Made by a program: the position numbers and the translations under genes. A DNA stretch of 64,000 nt, from contig CAKPHG010000003.1 of NCBI GenBank assembly GCA_934157035.1, positions 124,001 through 188,000 on the forward strand, written 5' to 3'. This stretch comes from an uncultured Clostridia bacterium. Lineage in GTDB: Bacteria > Bacillota > Clostridia > TANB77 > CAG-508. This document shows, piece by piece, positions 32,444 to 42,196 of this stretch. Each line of letters opens with the position of its first letter. Position 1 is the first letter of the stretch. The notes under the pieces are model-generated. The model saw only the letters and a program-made list of their open reading frames with translations. It was not told the origin of the DNA and did not search any database.

Positions 32444-33727
32444 ATGATTGACATTAAATTTTTAAGAGAAAATCCTGATGTTGTTAAACAAAACATCAAA
32501 AACAAATTCCAAGATCATAAACTTTGTTTAGTTGACGAAGTTATTGACTTAGATTTAAAAAATCGTGAAGTTAAATTAAAAGGTGATGAACTTCGTGCTT
32601 CTAGAAATACTTTAAGTGGTCAAATAGGCATGTTAATGAAATCTGGTAAAAAAGAGGAAGCTGAAGAAATTAAATTACAAGTTAAGAAAATTAATGATGA
32701 ATTAGTAGAAAATGAGAAATTAGAGGAACATTATTCTGCTGAAATAAAAGAAAGAATGATGAAAATTCCTAACATAATTGACCCATCTGTTCCTATTGGA
32801 AAAGATGATTCAGAAAATGTTGAAGTTCAAAAATTTGGTGAACCTGCCATTCCTTCTTTTGAAATCCCACATCATGCTGATATTATAGATAAAGTTCATG
32901 GTATGGATAAAGAATCTGCAGGTCGTACAAGTGGTGTTGGTTTTTATTATTTAATAGGTGATATTGCAAGACTTCACGAGGCAATGCTTGCATGTGCACG
33001 TGACTTTATGATAAATAATGGCTTTACTTATGCAATTCCACCTTTTATGATTCGTAGTGATGTTGTAACTGGTGTTATGAGTTTTGAAGAAATGGATGCC
33101 ATGATGTACAAAATAGAGGGCGAAGATTTATATTTAATTGGTACTTCTGAACATTCTATGATAGGTAGATTTAAAGATCAAATTATAAAGAAAGAAGAGC
33201 TTCCTATTACTATGACTTCTTATTCTCCATGTTTTAGAAAAGAAATTGGTTCTCATGGACTAGAAGAAAGAGGACTATATCGTGTACATCAATTTGAAAA
33301 ACAAGAAATGATAGTTTTATGCGAACCTGAAGAATCTATGGATTGGTATAATAAAATGTGGAAATTAACAGTAGATTTATTTAGAAGTTGGAATGTTCCA
33401 GTAAGACAATTAGAATGTTGTAGTGGAGATTTGGCTGACTTAAAAGTAAAATCTTGTGATATTGAAGCATGGAGTCCAAGACAACAAAAATACTTTGAAG
33501 TAGGTAGCTGTTCAACTCTAGGAGATGCTCAGGCACGTAGATTAGGTATTCGTGTAAAAGGTGAAAAAGGAAATTATTATCCTCATACTTTAAACAATAC
33601 TGTTGTTGCAACACCTAGAGGATTAATCGCTGTTATAGAAAATAATTATAACGAAGATGGAAGCATTACAGTTCCAGAAGTTTTAAGACCATACATGGGT
33701 GGGACTGAAAAAATAGTAGCAAAATAA
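32444..33727 (+). CDS. serS: Seryl-tRNA synthetase
   Basis: Class II aminoacyl-tRNA synthetase that charges tRNA-Ser. The N-terminal tRNA-binding coiled coil is about 1-105. Class II motifs: motif 1 near GRTSGVGFYYLIGD, motif 2 TSYSPCFRKEIGSHGLEERG (about 265-284) and motif 3 at NNTVVATPRGLIAVIENN (about 385-402). The TSEHSM segment binds the serine adenylate. Length 427 is usual. AGGAGG lies before the ATG. Expression passes through the T-box and then the REP-like hairpin. Confidence 0.97.
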   Translation: MIDIKFLRENPDVVKQNIKNKFQDHKLCLVDEVIDLDLKNREVKLKGDELRASRNTLSGQIGMLMKSGKKEEAEEIKLQVKKINDELVENEKLEEHYSAEIKERMMKIPNIIDPSVPIGKDDSENVEVQKFGEPAIPSFEIPHHADIIDKVHGMDKESAGRTSGVGFYYLIGDIARLHEAMLACARDFMINNGFTYAIPPFMIRSDVVTGVMSFEEMDAMMYKIEGEDLYLIGTSEHSMIGRFKDQIIKKEELPITMTSYSPCFRKEIGSHGLEERGLYRVHQFEKQEMIVLCEPEESMDWYNKMWKLTVDLFRSWNVPVRQLECCSGDLADLKVKSCDIEAWSPRQQKYFEVGSCSTLGDAQARRLGIRVKGEKGNYYPHTLNNTVVATPRGLIAVIENNYNEDGSITVPEVLRPYMGGTEKIVAK

Positions 33728-33819
33728 TTTTTATAGGCCAAGATTTTTATTCTTGGTCTTTTATATTTTACAAATTTATGCTATACTATATATACTTTGA
33801 AATGAAAGGGAAAAAATAT

Positions 33820-34416
33820 ATGTTAATTAAAAATCCAGAATTTAAAATATCTGCAGTTTCACCTGCACAATACCCAGATGATAACTTACCTCAAATTGTT
33901 TTAGTTGGTAAGTCTAATGTTGGTAAATCTTCTTTTATAAATACTATGGTTAATAGAAAAAAACTTGCTAGAACAAGTAGTGAACCTGGAAAAACAAGAC
34001 AAATTAATTTTTATAATATGGATAATAAATTTTATTTTGTTGATTTGCCTGGTTATGGGTATAGTAAGATGTCTAAAAAGGAACAAGATAGAGTTGGTCA
34101 ATTTATTGAACAATATTTAAATAACAGTAAAGATATTGCACTAATTGTATTTTTAATTGACATTAGACATGACCCTAGTGAAAATGATAAACTAATGTAC
34201 AGATATATTATTGATAGTGAGAAACCTTGTATTATTATTGCAAATAAGGCAGATAAAATTGCTGTAACTAAAGTAGACTCTCAAGTTACTCATTTGCAAG
34301 ATAAATTAAATCCTTTAAAAGATTTAACTTTTATTCCTTTTTCTGCTGAAAGAAGAATTTATACAGATAATGCTTGGGAAGAAATTGAAAAATTTATATG
34401 CAACGAAGTTAATTAA
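33820..34416 (+). CDS. engB: Ribosome biogenesis GTPase EngB/YsxC
   Basis: Small GTPase needed for 50S ribosomal subunit assembly. G1 GKSNVGKSSF (about 28-37), G2 region TRQIN, G3 DLPGYG (about 73-78), G4 NKAD (about 141-144) and G5 SAE are all present. 198 residues from the ATG at 33820 with AAAGGG nine bases upstream; an earlier start at 33778 would add 14 unrelated residues. Its stop codon (34414-34416) lies inside the palindromic element that follows. Confidence 0.95.
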   Translation: MLIKNPEFKISAVSPAQYPDDNLPQIVLVGKSNVGKSSFINTMVNRKKLARTSSEPGKTRQINFYNMDNKFYFVDLPGYGYSKMSKKEQDRVGQFIEQYLNNSKDIALIVFLIDIRHDPSENDKLMYRYIIDSEKPCIIIANKADKIAVTKVDSQVTHLQDKLNPLKDLTFIPFSAERRIYTDNAWEEIEKFICNEVN

Positions 34417-34485
34417 ACTATTAGGGACGGGCCGATTTAGTTGAGTATAACTCAACTAAATCGGCCCGTCCCTAATAGTTTAATT
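34411..34485 (+). repeat. REP-like perfect palindrome, family I
   Basis: Perfect 35-bp arms (34411-34445 and 34451-34485) around TATAA, core AAACTATTAGGGACGGGCCG. It sits exactly between the convergent engB and DUF951 genes and includes the engB stop. Other family I copies: 15705, 57906 and a relic at 61552. Confidence 0.92.
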
Positions 34486-34487
34486 AA

Positions 34488-34673
34488 TTATTCTTCTTTT
34501 TCTATCTTTTTAGTTATCATTTTTAGTGCTTTTGGTCTTTCTACCATTATTATATGTGAGCAACCTAGGCATTTTAGTTTAAAGTCTACACCAACTCTTG
34601 TAATCTCCCATAGTTTACTTCCACAAGGATGCGCTTTTTTAGTTCTTACAACATCTCCTACATTATATTCCAT
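34488..34673 (-). CDS. DUF951 family protein
   Basis: 61 residues. MEYNVGDVVRTKKAHPCGSK and FKLKCLGCSHIIMVERP are the family signature, with two Cys-containing knuckles that suggest zinc or nucleic-acid binding. Widespread in Firmicutes, unknown function. Its stop abuts the palindromic element. Confidence 0.9.
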   Translation of the reverse strand: MEYNVGDVVRTKKAHPCGSKLWEITRVGVDFKLKCLGCSHIIMVERPKALKMITKKIEKEE

Positions 34674-34746
34674 AATTCTCTCTTCCTATTTATTATATTT
34701 CTACCCCAAAGGTATTAAGTACTTTTGGGGTAGTTTTATTAATTTT

Positions 34747-36405
34747 CTAATTTAATTTTTCTATTGCTTTTTCAAATCTTTTGAAAATTCTTTCTTTTCC
34801 TAAAACTTGCATTATTTCGTACATATCTGGTGTATTGCTTCTTGAAGTTAAACTAACTCTTATTACTGTACTTACATCTCCTACATGTCCTGGATAAGCA
34901 TCTGGATTAGCTTTAAATTCTTTTACTTCTCTTGCAAATCCTATTTCTTCTGATAAGTCTTTCATTTTATCAAACCAAGCTTGCTTATCATCTGCTTCAT
35001 TGTAGTATTTTTCCATATATAATGTTAATATTTTTTTAATTAATTCTTTATCTGTAACTTTTTGATACTCATATTCTTGGTCTTTTTTATAGAATTCACT
35101 ATCATACATATATGAAATATTTTCCATAACATCTTCCCATTTTGCTATGTCTTTTCTAGGTTTTACATTTTCTCTTTCTATTCCAAACACCTTTAAAGCA
35201 TATTCTTTATCATTTAATAATTGGGCTAATTCTGTATTAAATTGTTTTGCCCATTTGTAAACTTCTTCATATACTTTTTCAGCAGAATATTTTGATATAA
35301 CATTTTTAGATACATCTAATAATTTTACCATATCAAATAATGCTCCACTTACACTCATTTTATTTAGTTCAAAATTAAATTCGTCTAAGTTTTTGTCTGG
35401 ATTTGCTCTTCTCCAATTTTCAAATGCTGAGTTTGCTATATTTAGTAAATATTCTTTTACTGCATCACTTGGTATTCCAGATTCTTCATAATATGATGCA
35501 GCTGCTTCTGGGTCTTTTCTTTTACTTATTTTACGTTTTCCACCATTATCATTTTTTAAAAGAGTAGGTGTATGTGCATATTTTGGAGCTTTAAATCCTA
35601 ATTCTTGGAATAATTGTAAATGAAGTGGAACTGATGATAGCCATTCATCTCCTCTTAATACATGCGTTGTATGCATTAAATGATCATCAATAGCATGTGC
35701 AAAGTGATATGTAGGAAGTCCATCTGATTTTATTATTATTATATCTTGATCATTTTCTGGGAATTCAACATTTCCTTTTATTACATCTTTATGTTTAATT
35801 TTTCTATCTTCTCTACCAGTTGACTTAAATCTTACTATGTAAGGTTCTCCCGCTTTTATTTTCTCTGCTGCTTCTTCTACTGATAAATTTCTATATTTTG
35901 CCCATACTCCATAATAACCTGTTCTTACTTTGGCAGCTTCTTGTTTTGCTCTCATTTCATCTAATTCTTCTGCACTTGCAAAACATGGATATGCTTTTCC
36001 TTGTTCTAATAGATATTTTGCATAAGCTTGATATATTTCTTTTCTTAAAGATTGTCTATATGGTCCGTATTCTCCACTTGATTCTGTTTCATTTATCATT
36101 CCTTCATCTGGAGCTAAATCGAATCTTTTTAAAGTTTCGATTATTTGAGTAATTCCATTTTCTATTTCTCTTTTTTGGTCTGTATCTTCTATTCTTACAT
36201 AAAATACTCCACCTGTTTGTTTTGCAAGTTTTCTATTTAAAAATGCTTGATATATTGTTCCTATATGTACATTTCCTGTTGGGCTTGGTGCAACTCTTAC
36301 AACCATTGCTCCTTCTGGTAAATCTCTTTCAGGATATTTTTCCTCGTAATATGATATTTCTTTTGCATCTGGAAATATTAAGTCAGCTAATTCTTTATAA
36401 TCCAT
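34747..36405 (-). CDS. gltX: Glutamyl-tRNA synthetase
   Basis: Class I synthetase that charges tRNA-Glu and, as a non-discriminating enzyme, probably tRNA-Gln as well, feeding GatCAB. APSPTGNVHIGT (about 38-49) is the HIGH motif, VRIEDTDQKRE follows, and KRKISKRKDPEA (about 298-309) is the KMSKS equivalent. The anticodon-binding domain occupies about 390-552. At 552 residues it is longer than the common bacterial form (about 480-500), with extra sequence in the C-terminal half. Non-discrimination is inferred from gatCAB, not seen. Confidence 0.94.
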   Translation of the reverse strand: MDYKELADLIFPDAKEISYYEEKYPERDLPEGAMVVRVAPSPTGNVHIGTIYQAFLNRKLAKQTGGVFYVRIEDTDQKREIENGITQIIETLKRFDLAPDEGMINETESSGEYGPYRQSLRKEIYQAYAKYLLEQGKAYPCFASAEELDEMRAKQEAAKVRTGYYGVWAKYRNLSVEEAAEKIKAGEPYIVRFKSTGREDRKIKHKDVIKGNVEFPENDQDIIIIKSDGLPTYHFAHAIDDHLMHTTHVLRGDEWLSSVPLHLQLFQELGFKAPKYAHTPTLLKNDNGGKRKISKRKDPEAAASYYEESGIPSDAVKEYLLNIANSAFENWRRANPDKNLDEFNFELNKMSVSGALFDMVKLLDVSKNVISKYSAEKVYEEVYKWAKQFNTELAQLLNDKEYALKVFGIERENVKPRKDIAKWEDVMENISYMYDSEFYKKDQEYEYQKVTDKELIKKILTLYMEKYYNEADDKQAWFDKMKDLSEEIGFAREVKEFKANPDAYPGHVGDVSTVIRVSLTSRSNTPDMYEIMQVLGKERIFKRFEKAIEKLN

Positions 36406-36628
36406 ACTTATTTCTCCTTTTTTCTAAATTCTTGGTTATTATATCAAATTTTCCCTTGTTCTTCAATAGATTAAATGCTTTTTAATTTATTTGTTTGTTT
36501 ATTTTCATTTTTATTTGTTATACACATTTATAAAATTTACATTTTTTTACAATTTTATTGACTTTTGGTTATTTTTATGTTAACATTTAATTATATACAA
36601 ACAACTTACTTAAAGGGAGGTAATTACA

Positions 36629-36802
36629 ATGCAATTATCTAATGAACGGGTGGCACCTATAATTATCGCCACAAATATGAGGCTCGAACCTCTTTATTCC
36701 ACCACTCAGGATACCAAAGTTCGTAAATGGTTAGAAAGCCACGACTTTGATCCTAAAAAAGATAGCCTGTCTTCTCTTTATTGTCAGGCATCTAAATATT
36801 AA
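36629..36802 (+). CDS. Small protein (57 residues), unrecognised
   Basis: Begins MQLSNERVAPIIIATNMRLE and ends DSLSSLYCQASKY; KVRKWLESHDFDP in the middle is probably helical. Soluble. GGGAGG lies before the ATG, a TTGACT promoter-like hexamer at about 36558 is upstream, and a clean terminator follows. Its G/C content is above that of the neighbours, like the other orphan genes. No family recognised. Confidence 0.55.
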   Translation: MQLSNERVAPIIIATNMRLEPLYSTTQDTKVRKWLESHDFDPKKDSLSSLYCQASKY

Positions 36803-36806
36803 AAAT

Positions 36807-36838
36807 AAAAGCTCCTTGTTAGGAGCTTTTATTTTTTG
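36807..36838 (+). terminator. Terminator after the 57-residue protein gene
   Basis: AAAAGCTCCT-TGTT-AGGAGCTTTT perfect hairpin with a T-run; it also faces convergent rnj. Confidence 0.85.
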
Positions 36839-36846
36839 TTATTTTA

Positions 36847-38754
36847 CTATAAAGACATAATAATTGGCAATATCATAGGGTTACGTTTTGTTTTTTGGAA
36901 AATGTAATCTCTTATATGATCTTTTAAAGTTGATTTAATTGTTGCCCAATCACGTACACCTTTATTTTCTAATATTTCTACTTCTTCTCTAATATATTTT
37001 TTTACTTCATCCATTAAATTTTCAGATTCTTTTACATATACAAATCCTCTTGAAATTACATCTGGTCCTGCTACTATTTCTCCTGTTGAAGAATCCATAG
37101 TCATTACTATAACTATTAGTCCATCTTGTGATAAGTGTTGTCTGTCTCTTAAAACTACATTTCCTACATCACCAACACCATATCCATCTACTAAGATTTT
37201 TCCACATGGTACACTTCCTGTTTGTTTTCCTTCATTTTCATTTAGTTCTATTACTCGACCATTTGTACTCATAAAAATATTATTTGGATCTACACCTACT
37301 TTTACAGCTGTTTCAGCATGTGCCATAAGTTGTCTGTATTCACCATGTACAGGTATAAAATATTTTGGTTTTGTTAGAGCAAGTATTAGTTTTTGTTCTT
37401 CTTGACAAGCGTGACCAGATACGTGTATATCTGCTAATGCATTATATACTACATCTGCACCAATTTGAAGTAAATCGTCTATTACTTTAGATACAGATTT
37501 TTCGTTTCCTGGAATTGGATTTGCTGATATTATTATTAAGTCATTTGGTGTTATTACTATTTTTTTATGTTCTCCTGCTGCCATTCTTGTTAATGCAGAC
37601 ATTGTTTCACCTTGACTACCTGTTGTAATAATAACTAATTGCTCATCTGTGTAATTTTTTATCATATCTATATCTATAAATACATTTTCTGGTACATTCA
37701 TATATCCAAGTTCTCTAGCTGTTTCTATCATGTTTATCATACTTCTACCACATACTGCGATTTTTCTTCCATTTGCTACTGCAGCATCTACTATTTGTTG
37801 CACTCTATGAACATTTGATGCAAATGTTGCTACTACAATTCTTTTTGTACAGTTTACAAATAATTTATCAAATTCTTTCCCAACTGTTCTTTCTGACATT
37901 GTGTAGCCTTTTCTTTCTGAGTTTGTACTATCTGATAATAGTGCAAGTACGCCTTTGCTACCTATTTCTGCAATACGATTTAAATCTGTCATTTCACTGT
38001 TAATTGGAGTATAGTCAATTTTAAAATCTCCTGTATGCATTACAGTTCCTACTGGTGTGTAAATTGCAAGCATAACTGAATCTGGTATACTATGGCAACT
38101 TCTTATAAATTCTACACTCATTTTTCCGAAATTAATAGTTTGTCCCGCTTCTACTTCATATAATTTTGTACTTCTTAATAATTTGTGTTCTTCTAATTTA
38201 TTTTTTATTAATCCAATTGTCAATTTTGTACCATAAATTGGTATATTAACCTGTTTTAATACATAAGGTATAGCTCCTATATGGTCTTCGTGTCCATGTG
38301 TTATTACTAATCCTTTAATTTTGTCTTTATTTCTTTCTAAGTAAGTAACATCTGGTATAACCAAATCTACACCAAGCATATCATCTGTTGGAAACTCTAA
38401 ACCGCAGTCTACAATTACTATTTCATCTTCATATTCGAAAACAGTCATATTGTTTCCTATTTCTTCTAATCCTCCTAAAGGAATAATTTTTAAATTTGAT
38501 TTTTTAAATTCAAATTTTGGATGTTTGTAATTATTATTTTTTTTAGTACTCTTCTTTTTTTCTGTCTTATCCACTTTCTCTACTTTTTTAGTAGTCTTTG
38601 AATTTTTTTGTAAATTTTCTATTTTTTCTTCTACCTTTTTGTCATTATCTTGTCTTTTGTTATTTTTATGATATGGTCTTCTTGGTTTTAGAGTACTTGC
38701 TTTTTCATTTTGTTTGTTTTCATTTTTTATATCATCTTTTCTTTCTTCTGTCAT
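36847..38754 (-). CDS. rnj: Ribonuclease J
   Basis: 5'-to-3' exo- and endoribonuclease of mRNA decay and rRNA maturation. A basic, low-complexity N-terminal extension of about 85 residues (Lys/Asn-rich) precedes the MBL core: VITHGHEDHIGAIPYVL (about 150-166, HxHxDH), HTGDF (about 241-245) and beta-CASP motifs including TGSQGETMSAL (about 399-409) and SGHACQEEQKL (about 453-463). The C-terminal domain completes 635 residues. The extension could bind RNA or membrane. It is preceded by a long leader with its own promoter. Confidence 0.95.
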   Translation of the reverse strand: MTEERKDDIKNENKQNEKASTLKPRRPYHKNNKRQDNDKKVEEKIENLQKNSKTTKKVEKVDKTEKKKSTKKNNNYKHPKFEFKKSNLKIIPLGGLEEIGNNMTVFEYEDEIVIVDCGLEFPTDDMLGVDLVIPDVTYLERNKDKIKGLVITHGHEDHIGAIPYVLKQVNIPIYGTKLTIGLIKNKLEEHKLLRSTKLYEVEAGQTINFGKMSVEFIRSCHSIPDSVMLAIYTPVGTVMHTGDFKIDYTPINSEMTDLNRIAEIGSKGVLALLSDSTNSERKGYTMSERTVGKEFDKLFVNCTKRIVVATFASNVHRVQQIVDAAVANGRKIAVCGRSMINMIETARELGYMNVPENVFIDIDMIKNYTDEQLVIITTGSQGETMSALTRMAAGEHKKIVITPNDLIIISANPIPGNEKSVSKVIDDLLQIGADVVYNALADIHVSGHACQEEQKLILALTKPKYFIPVHGEYRQLMAHAETAVKVGVDPNNIFMSTNGRVIELNENEGKQTGSVPCGKILVDGYGVGDVGNVVLRDRQHLSQDGLIVIVMTMDSSTGEIVAGPDVISRGFVYVKESENLMDEVKKYIREEVEILENKGVRDWATIKSTLKDHIRDYIFQKTKRNPMILPIIMSL

Positions 38755-39107
38755 ATTTTCTCTCCTTTTCTATTTTTCTTTTTTAATTTAAATTTATCTG
38801 TTTATAAAATAATTTCACGCAAAAAAATAGTTTTACTAATGTAAAAACTATTTTTGACTCCAATTATAAAATACACTTTTTATTTTTCTTTATATATTAC
38901 TAAAACTGTAGAAACGTATATTTCTACATTATTTGCTTTTTATTTATCTCTCTCATTATCTTATATTTTATTTAGAATCTCTTTTTACATTTTTTAAGAT
39001 TGATTTTACACACCTTTTTCAATCTTTGTTTATAAATTTAAATCTCTTCTTTACCATTAAAGGTAACAACTGTTGTTTATTTTAACATATTATACCCATT
39101 TTGTCAA
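38755..39107 (-). promoter_or_regulatory. Long rnj leader with promoter and hairpins
   Basis: Minus strand TTGACA (39107-39102), 17-base spacer, TAAAAT (39084-39079), predicting a leader of about 310 bases before the rnj ATG. The leader holds TGTAGAAA/TTTCTACA (about 38910-38931), an AGATTG/CAATCT pair (about 38998-39026) and a terminator-like hairpin AAAAATAGTTTTAC / GTAAAAACTATTTTT (38823-38855) with a T-run. No ORF with an RBS was found here. Confidence 0.55.
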
Positions 39108-39115
39108 ATTACAAA

Positions 39116-39147
39116 AAAAATGAGGTATTTTAATGACCTCATTTTAA
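39116..39147 (-). terminator. Terminator after the tagO-like gene
   Basis: AAAATGAGGT / ACCTCATTTT stem with a nine-base loop and a T-run on the minus strand. Confidence 0.75.
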
Positions 39148-39156
39148 TTTATATTA

Positions 39157-40260
39157 TTAATCTTCTTTATTTTCTTCTTTGCTTTCTTCTTTTAGTTTAA
39201 AAAACTCTTTATAACCTATAGCTATAACTGCTACTACCATTAATGCAAACGAAATAGCTTTCCATATATCGCTTTCAAATAATATTACTGCAAACATCCC
39301 GCATGCTACGCTAATTCCATATAGTGTTAACACTGCTTCCTTTTGTGAAAAACCTTTTTCTATCAATTTATGATGTAAATGTCCTTTATCTGCTTGAAAT
39401 ACAGCTTTTAGAGATCTTCCTTTAATTAATCTTCTTACTATTGCAGATAATGTATCAAATATTGGAAGTCCAAGTACTATTATTGGTAATACAATAACAA
39501 ATGCTGTTGCAGTTTTTGCAACTCCAAGTATTGATATTATTGATATTGAAAATCCTATAAAGTTTGAACCAATATCACCAATAAATGTTTTAGCTGGGTT
39601 AAAATTAAATGGTAAGAATCCTGACAATGCTCCTACTAATGTAGTTATCATTATTATTGCTATAAGTGGAGATCCATTTAATGCAAATATTATTAATAAT
39701 GACATACAAGATATTATTGAAATTCCTGTAGATAATCCATCTAACCCATCTATTAAGTTTATAGCATTTGTTATTCCTACAATCCATAACATAGTTATAA
39801 TTATTGAAATAATGTTTCCAAGTACTATATTTCCATCTAAAAAAGGTATATCAAAGTAATCTATTCTTACTCCACAAGCTACTACTATTGATGCTGCAAT
39901 AGTTTGTCCTAATAATTTTACTAGTGGATGAATTCCTTTTACATCATCAAAATAACAAAATGTACTTAATGTTATTATTCCTGCTAAAAATCCTATAAGT
40001 TTTAGCCAGTATTCTTCTGGTCCAAAAATATTTAGGTTTCCTTCTAAGGAAGATGTAAATATTAAATATATTGTAGACACTAAAAATCCTACTATAATTG
40101 CTGGTCCACCAAACTTTGGTATTGGTTTTTTGTGCATTCTTCTTTCATCTTTTGGTATATCTATAGCTCCTATTTTATGTGCTATTTTTATAGTATAAGG
40201 TGTTAATACAAATGTTGTTATAAAAGCTAATAGAAATGCTATTGCAATATCTCCCCACAT
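39157..40260 (-). CDS. tagO: Undecaprenyl-phosphate sugar-1-phosphate transferase (TagO/WecA type)
   Basis: Polyprenyl-phosphate GlcNAc/MurNAc-pentapeptide transferase superfamily; it makes the first lipid-linked sugar of teichoic acid or another surface polymer. About eleven membrane helices in 367 residues. Conserved cytoplasmic loops: DERRMHKKPIPKFGG (about 38-52), CYFDDVKGIHPL (Asp pair, about 101-112), NAINLIDGLDGLSTG (about 164-178), FIGDIGSN (about 227-234) and HLHHKLIEKG (about 290-299, WecA/TagO-type His motif). MraY is less likely because of that His motif. Confidence 0.9.
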   Translation of the reverse strand: MWGDIAIAFLLAFITTFVLTPYTIKIAHKIGAIDIPKDERRMHKKPIPKFGGPAIIVGFLVSTIYLIFTSSLEGNLNIFGPEEYWLKLIGFLAGIITLSTFCYFDDVKGIHPLVKLLGQTIAASIVVACGVRIDYFDIPFLDGNIVLGNIISIIITMLWIVGITNAINLIDGLDGLSTGISIISCMSLLIIFALNGSPLIAIIMITTLVGALSGFLPFNFNPAKTFIGDIGSNFIGFSISIISILGVAKTATAFVIVLPIIVLGLPIFDTLSAIVRRLIKGRSLKAVFQADKGHLHHKLIEKGFSQKEAVLTLYGISVACGMFAVILFESDIWKAISFALMVVAVIAIGYKEFFKLKEESKEENKED

Positions 40261-40323
40261 AATTTAGCCTCCTATTTTTCGTTTAATATATCACAAAACA
40301 AAAAAGAATACAATAAAAAAGTT

Positions 40324-41037
40324 TTATATTTTGTATTCTTTCTCTAATTTTATATCTATGTACAATTTGCATATCATTGATAATTGTTTTTTGTTTTCTT
40401 CTGAAATTTGAAACGAAAAAATCTTTTTTGCTGGTGCCATTATTATGTATTGTATCGCTTTTTTAGTAGAATCCGATATTTGAATGCTTCCAGTGTCTTG
40501 CTTTGCACAGTTTTCACATTTAAATCCATTATCTTTTAAACTAAAGTGACTTAAATTTTCTTTTTCTTTGCATGATACACATTTATCTATAATTGGCGTA
40601 AAACCTAATAGGCATGCAAGTCTTAATTTAAAGACAGATACAGCAAACTCTAAATCTATATTGGTTTCAGAAATAACATATAAAGTATTTAAGTATAATT
40701 GCAATATCTTATATGTATTTTGATTTTCATCTGTTACATCTTTAATTATTTTAGTTATGTGTGATGCATACTCTAATTTATCTAAATCAGTTCTTATATT
40801 ATAAAATACTTCAATAGTATCGCACGAATTTAATGTATATGTATTTGTTCCCTTAAACATCATATATTCTCCAAAGCACAAAAATTGAGTGCCTGCCAAT
40901 AGCTGACTTTTAGGTCTTCTTGAGCCTTTGGCAGAACATCCAATTTTTCCATTCGGTGTTAATAAAGTTACCATTTTATCAAAATCACCCATATTATTTT
41001 CTGCTATTACTATTCCTTTTGTTTTTATTGTTCCCAT
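40324..41037 (-). CDS. recO: DNA repair protein RecO
   Basis: Recombination mediator that loads RecA with RecF/RecR. The N-terminal OB fold has KTKGIVIAENNMGDFDKMVT and GKIGCSAKGSRRPKSQL (about 31-47). The C-terminal helical domain carries a four-Cys zinc site: CVSCKE (about 153-158) and CENCAKQ (about 174-180). Length 237. It is the last gene of the era-yqzL-recO unit. Confidence 0.93.
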   Translation of the reverse strand: MGTIKTKGIVIAENNMGDFDKMVTLLTPNGKIGCSAKGSRRPKSQLLAGTQFLCFGEYMMFKGTNTYTLNSCDTIEVFYNIRTDLDKLEYASHITKIIKDVTDENQNTYKILQLYLNTLYVISETNIDLEFAVSVFKLRLACLLGFTPIIDKCVSCKEKENLSHFSLKDNGFKCENCAKQDTGSIQISDSTKKAIQYIIMAPAKKIFSFQISEENKKQLSMICKLYIDIKLEKEYKI

Positions 41038-41050
41038 TTTTTCTCCGTTT

Positions 41051-41215
41051 TTATTTCTCTTCTATACCACTTTTAGTTTTATTTACATTTTTTTCTTCAG
41101 TCATTAGTAAATTTTTTTCTATTTGTTTTTCTATGTTTTCTGTTTCGACAAATTCTAGATATGAATTAATATTTCCTGTGTTTTTGAAAGTATTCCATGC
41201 TAATTTTTTTATCAT
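41051..41215 (-). CDS. yqzL: YqzL-like small protein
   Basis: 54 residues. The opening MIKKLAWNTFKNTGNINSYL fits YqzL, the tiny conserved protein located between era and recO in many Firmicutes. An AGGAG lies ten bases before the ATG. The remaining sequence is charged and unstructured (ENIEKQIEKNLLMTEEKNV). Unknown function; position is the strongest support. Confidence 0.7.
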   Translation of the reverse strand: MIKKLAWNTFKNTGNINSYLEFVETENIEKQIEKNLLMTEEKNVNKTKSGIEEK

Positions 41216-41287
41216 ACGCTTTCATCTCCTTTTGCTAGAAAAAAATCTTTTCTGCTTTTATCTTTTGCATTTTCTTTTTTTATATAC

Positions 41288-42196
41288 CTATTTTAGTTTA
41301 AATTTTTTTACAATGCTTTCATTATTTAACCAATCTTCTTTTACTTTTACCCAAAGTTTTAAGTTAACTTTTGTTCCTAACATATTTTCTAAATCTTGTC
41401 TTGCATAAGTTCCAATTTTTTTAAGCATACTTCCACCTTTGCCAATTATTATTCCTTTATGTGATTCTCTTATGCAATAAATTGTTGCTTCTATGTCACA
41501 AATTTCTTCTTTTTCTTTTGTCTTTCTAAATTTAACTTTTTCTGTTTCTATGTATATTCCATGTGGTACTTCGTCATCTAATAATTTTAATGCTTTTTCT
41601 CTTACTATTTCTTCTACTAATTGTCTCGTTGTTTGATCTGTATATTCATCTATATCATAATATGCAGGACCTTCTTTTAAGTTCTTTTCTATTTCTTGTA
41701 AAAGATTTTCTAAATTGTCTTTCTTAGTTGCTGATACTGGTACTACTGCTGTAAAATTATATTCTTTTTGATATAAATCTATCAATTTTAATAAGTTTTC
41801 TTTATTTTCTACTATATCTATTTTATTAATTACTAATATTACTTTTTCTTTAGTTTCTTTTAATTTTTCTAATATTTTAGAATCTCCTCTGCCTATTTCA
41901 GTAGATGTTCCATCTATTACAAATAAAACAATATCTACATCTCCTATAAATGTAAAAGCTGTGTCTATCATAACTTCGCTTAATTTAGATTTTGGTTTAT
42001 GTATTCCTGGTGTATCTACAAAAATTATTTGAGAATTTTTTCTATTTACTATTGCTCTTATAGCTGTTCTTGTAGTTTGAGTTTTATTAGCTACTGCTGC
42101 AACTTTTTCTCCAACTAATGCGTTTAATATTGTAGACTTTCCTACATTTGTTCTTCCTATAATTGATACAAATCCTGATTTAAATTTTTCTTCCAT
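41288..42196 (-). CDS. era: GTPase Era
   Basis: Essential GTPase for 16S rRNA maturation and 30S assembly. Start taken as the ATG at 42196 (GAAGGAAAT upstream); an ATG five codons earlier has no RBS. G1 GRTNVGKST (about 14-22), G3 DTPGIHKP (about 61-68), G4 NKID (about 123-126), SAT (about 153-155), and a C-terminal KH domain around GIIIGKGGSMLKKIG (about 236-250) that binds the 3' end of 16S rRNA. 302 residues, the family norm. Confidence 0.97.
   Translation of the reverse strand: MEEKFKSGFVSIIGRTNVGKSTILNALVGEKVAAVANKTQTTRTAIRAIVNRKNSQIIFVDTPGIHKPKSKLSEVMIDTAFTFIGDVDIVLFVIDGTSTEIGRGDSKILEKLKETKEKVILVINKIDIVENKENLLKLIDLYQKEYNFTAVVPVSATKKDNLENLLQEIEKNLKEGPAYYDIDEYTDQTTRQLVEEIVREKALKLLDDEVPHGIYIETEKVKFRKTKEKEEICDIEATIYCIRESHKGIIIGKGGSMLKKIGTYARQDLENMLGTKVNLKLWVKVKEDWLNNESIVKKFKLK

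Noticed and set aside
34702..34735. A terminator between DUF951 and gltX
   Set aside because: The CCCCAAA / TTTGGGG hairpin is clear but neither strand has a following T-run, so its role is uncertain and it was not listed as a terminator.
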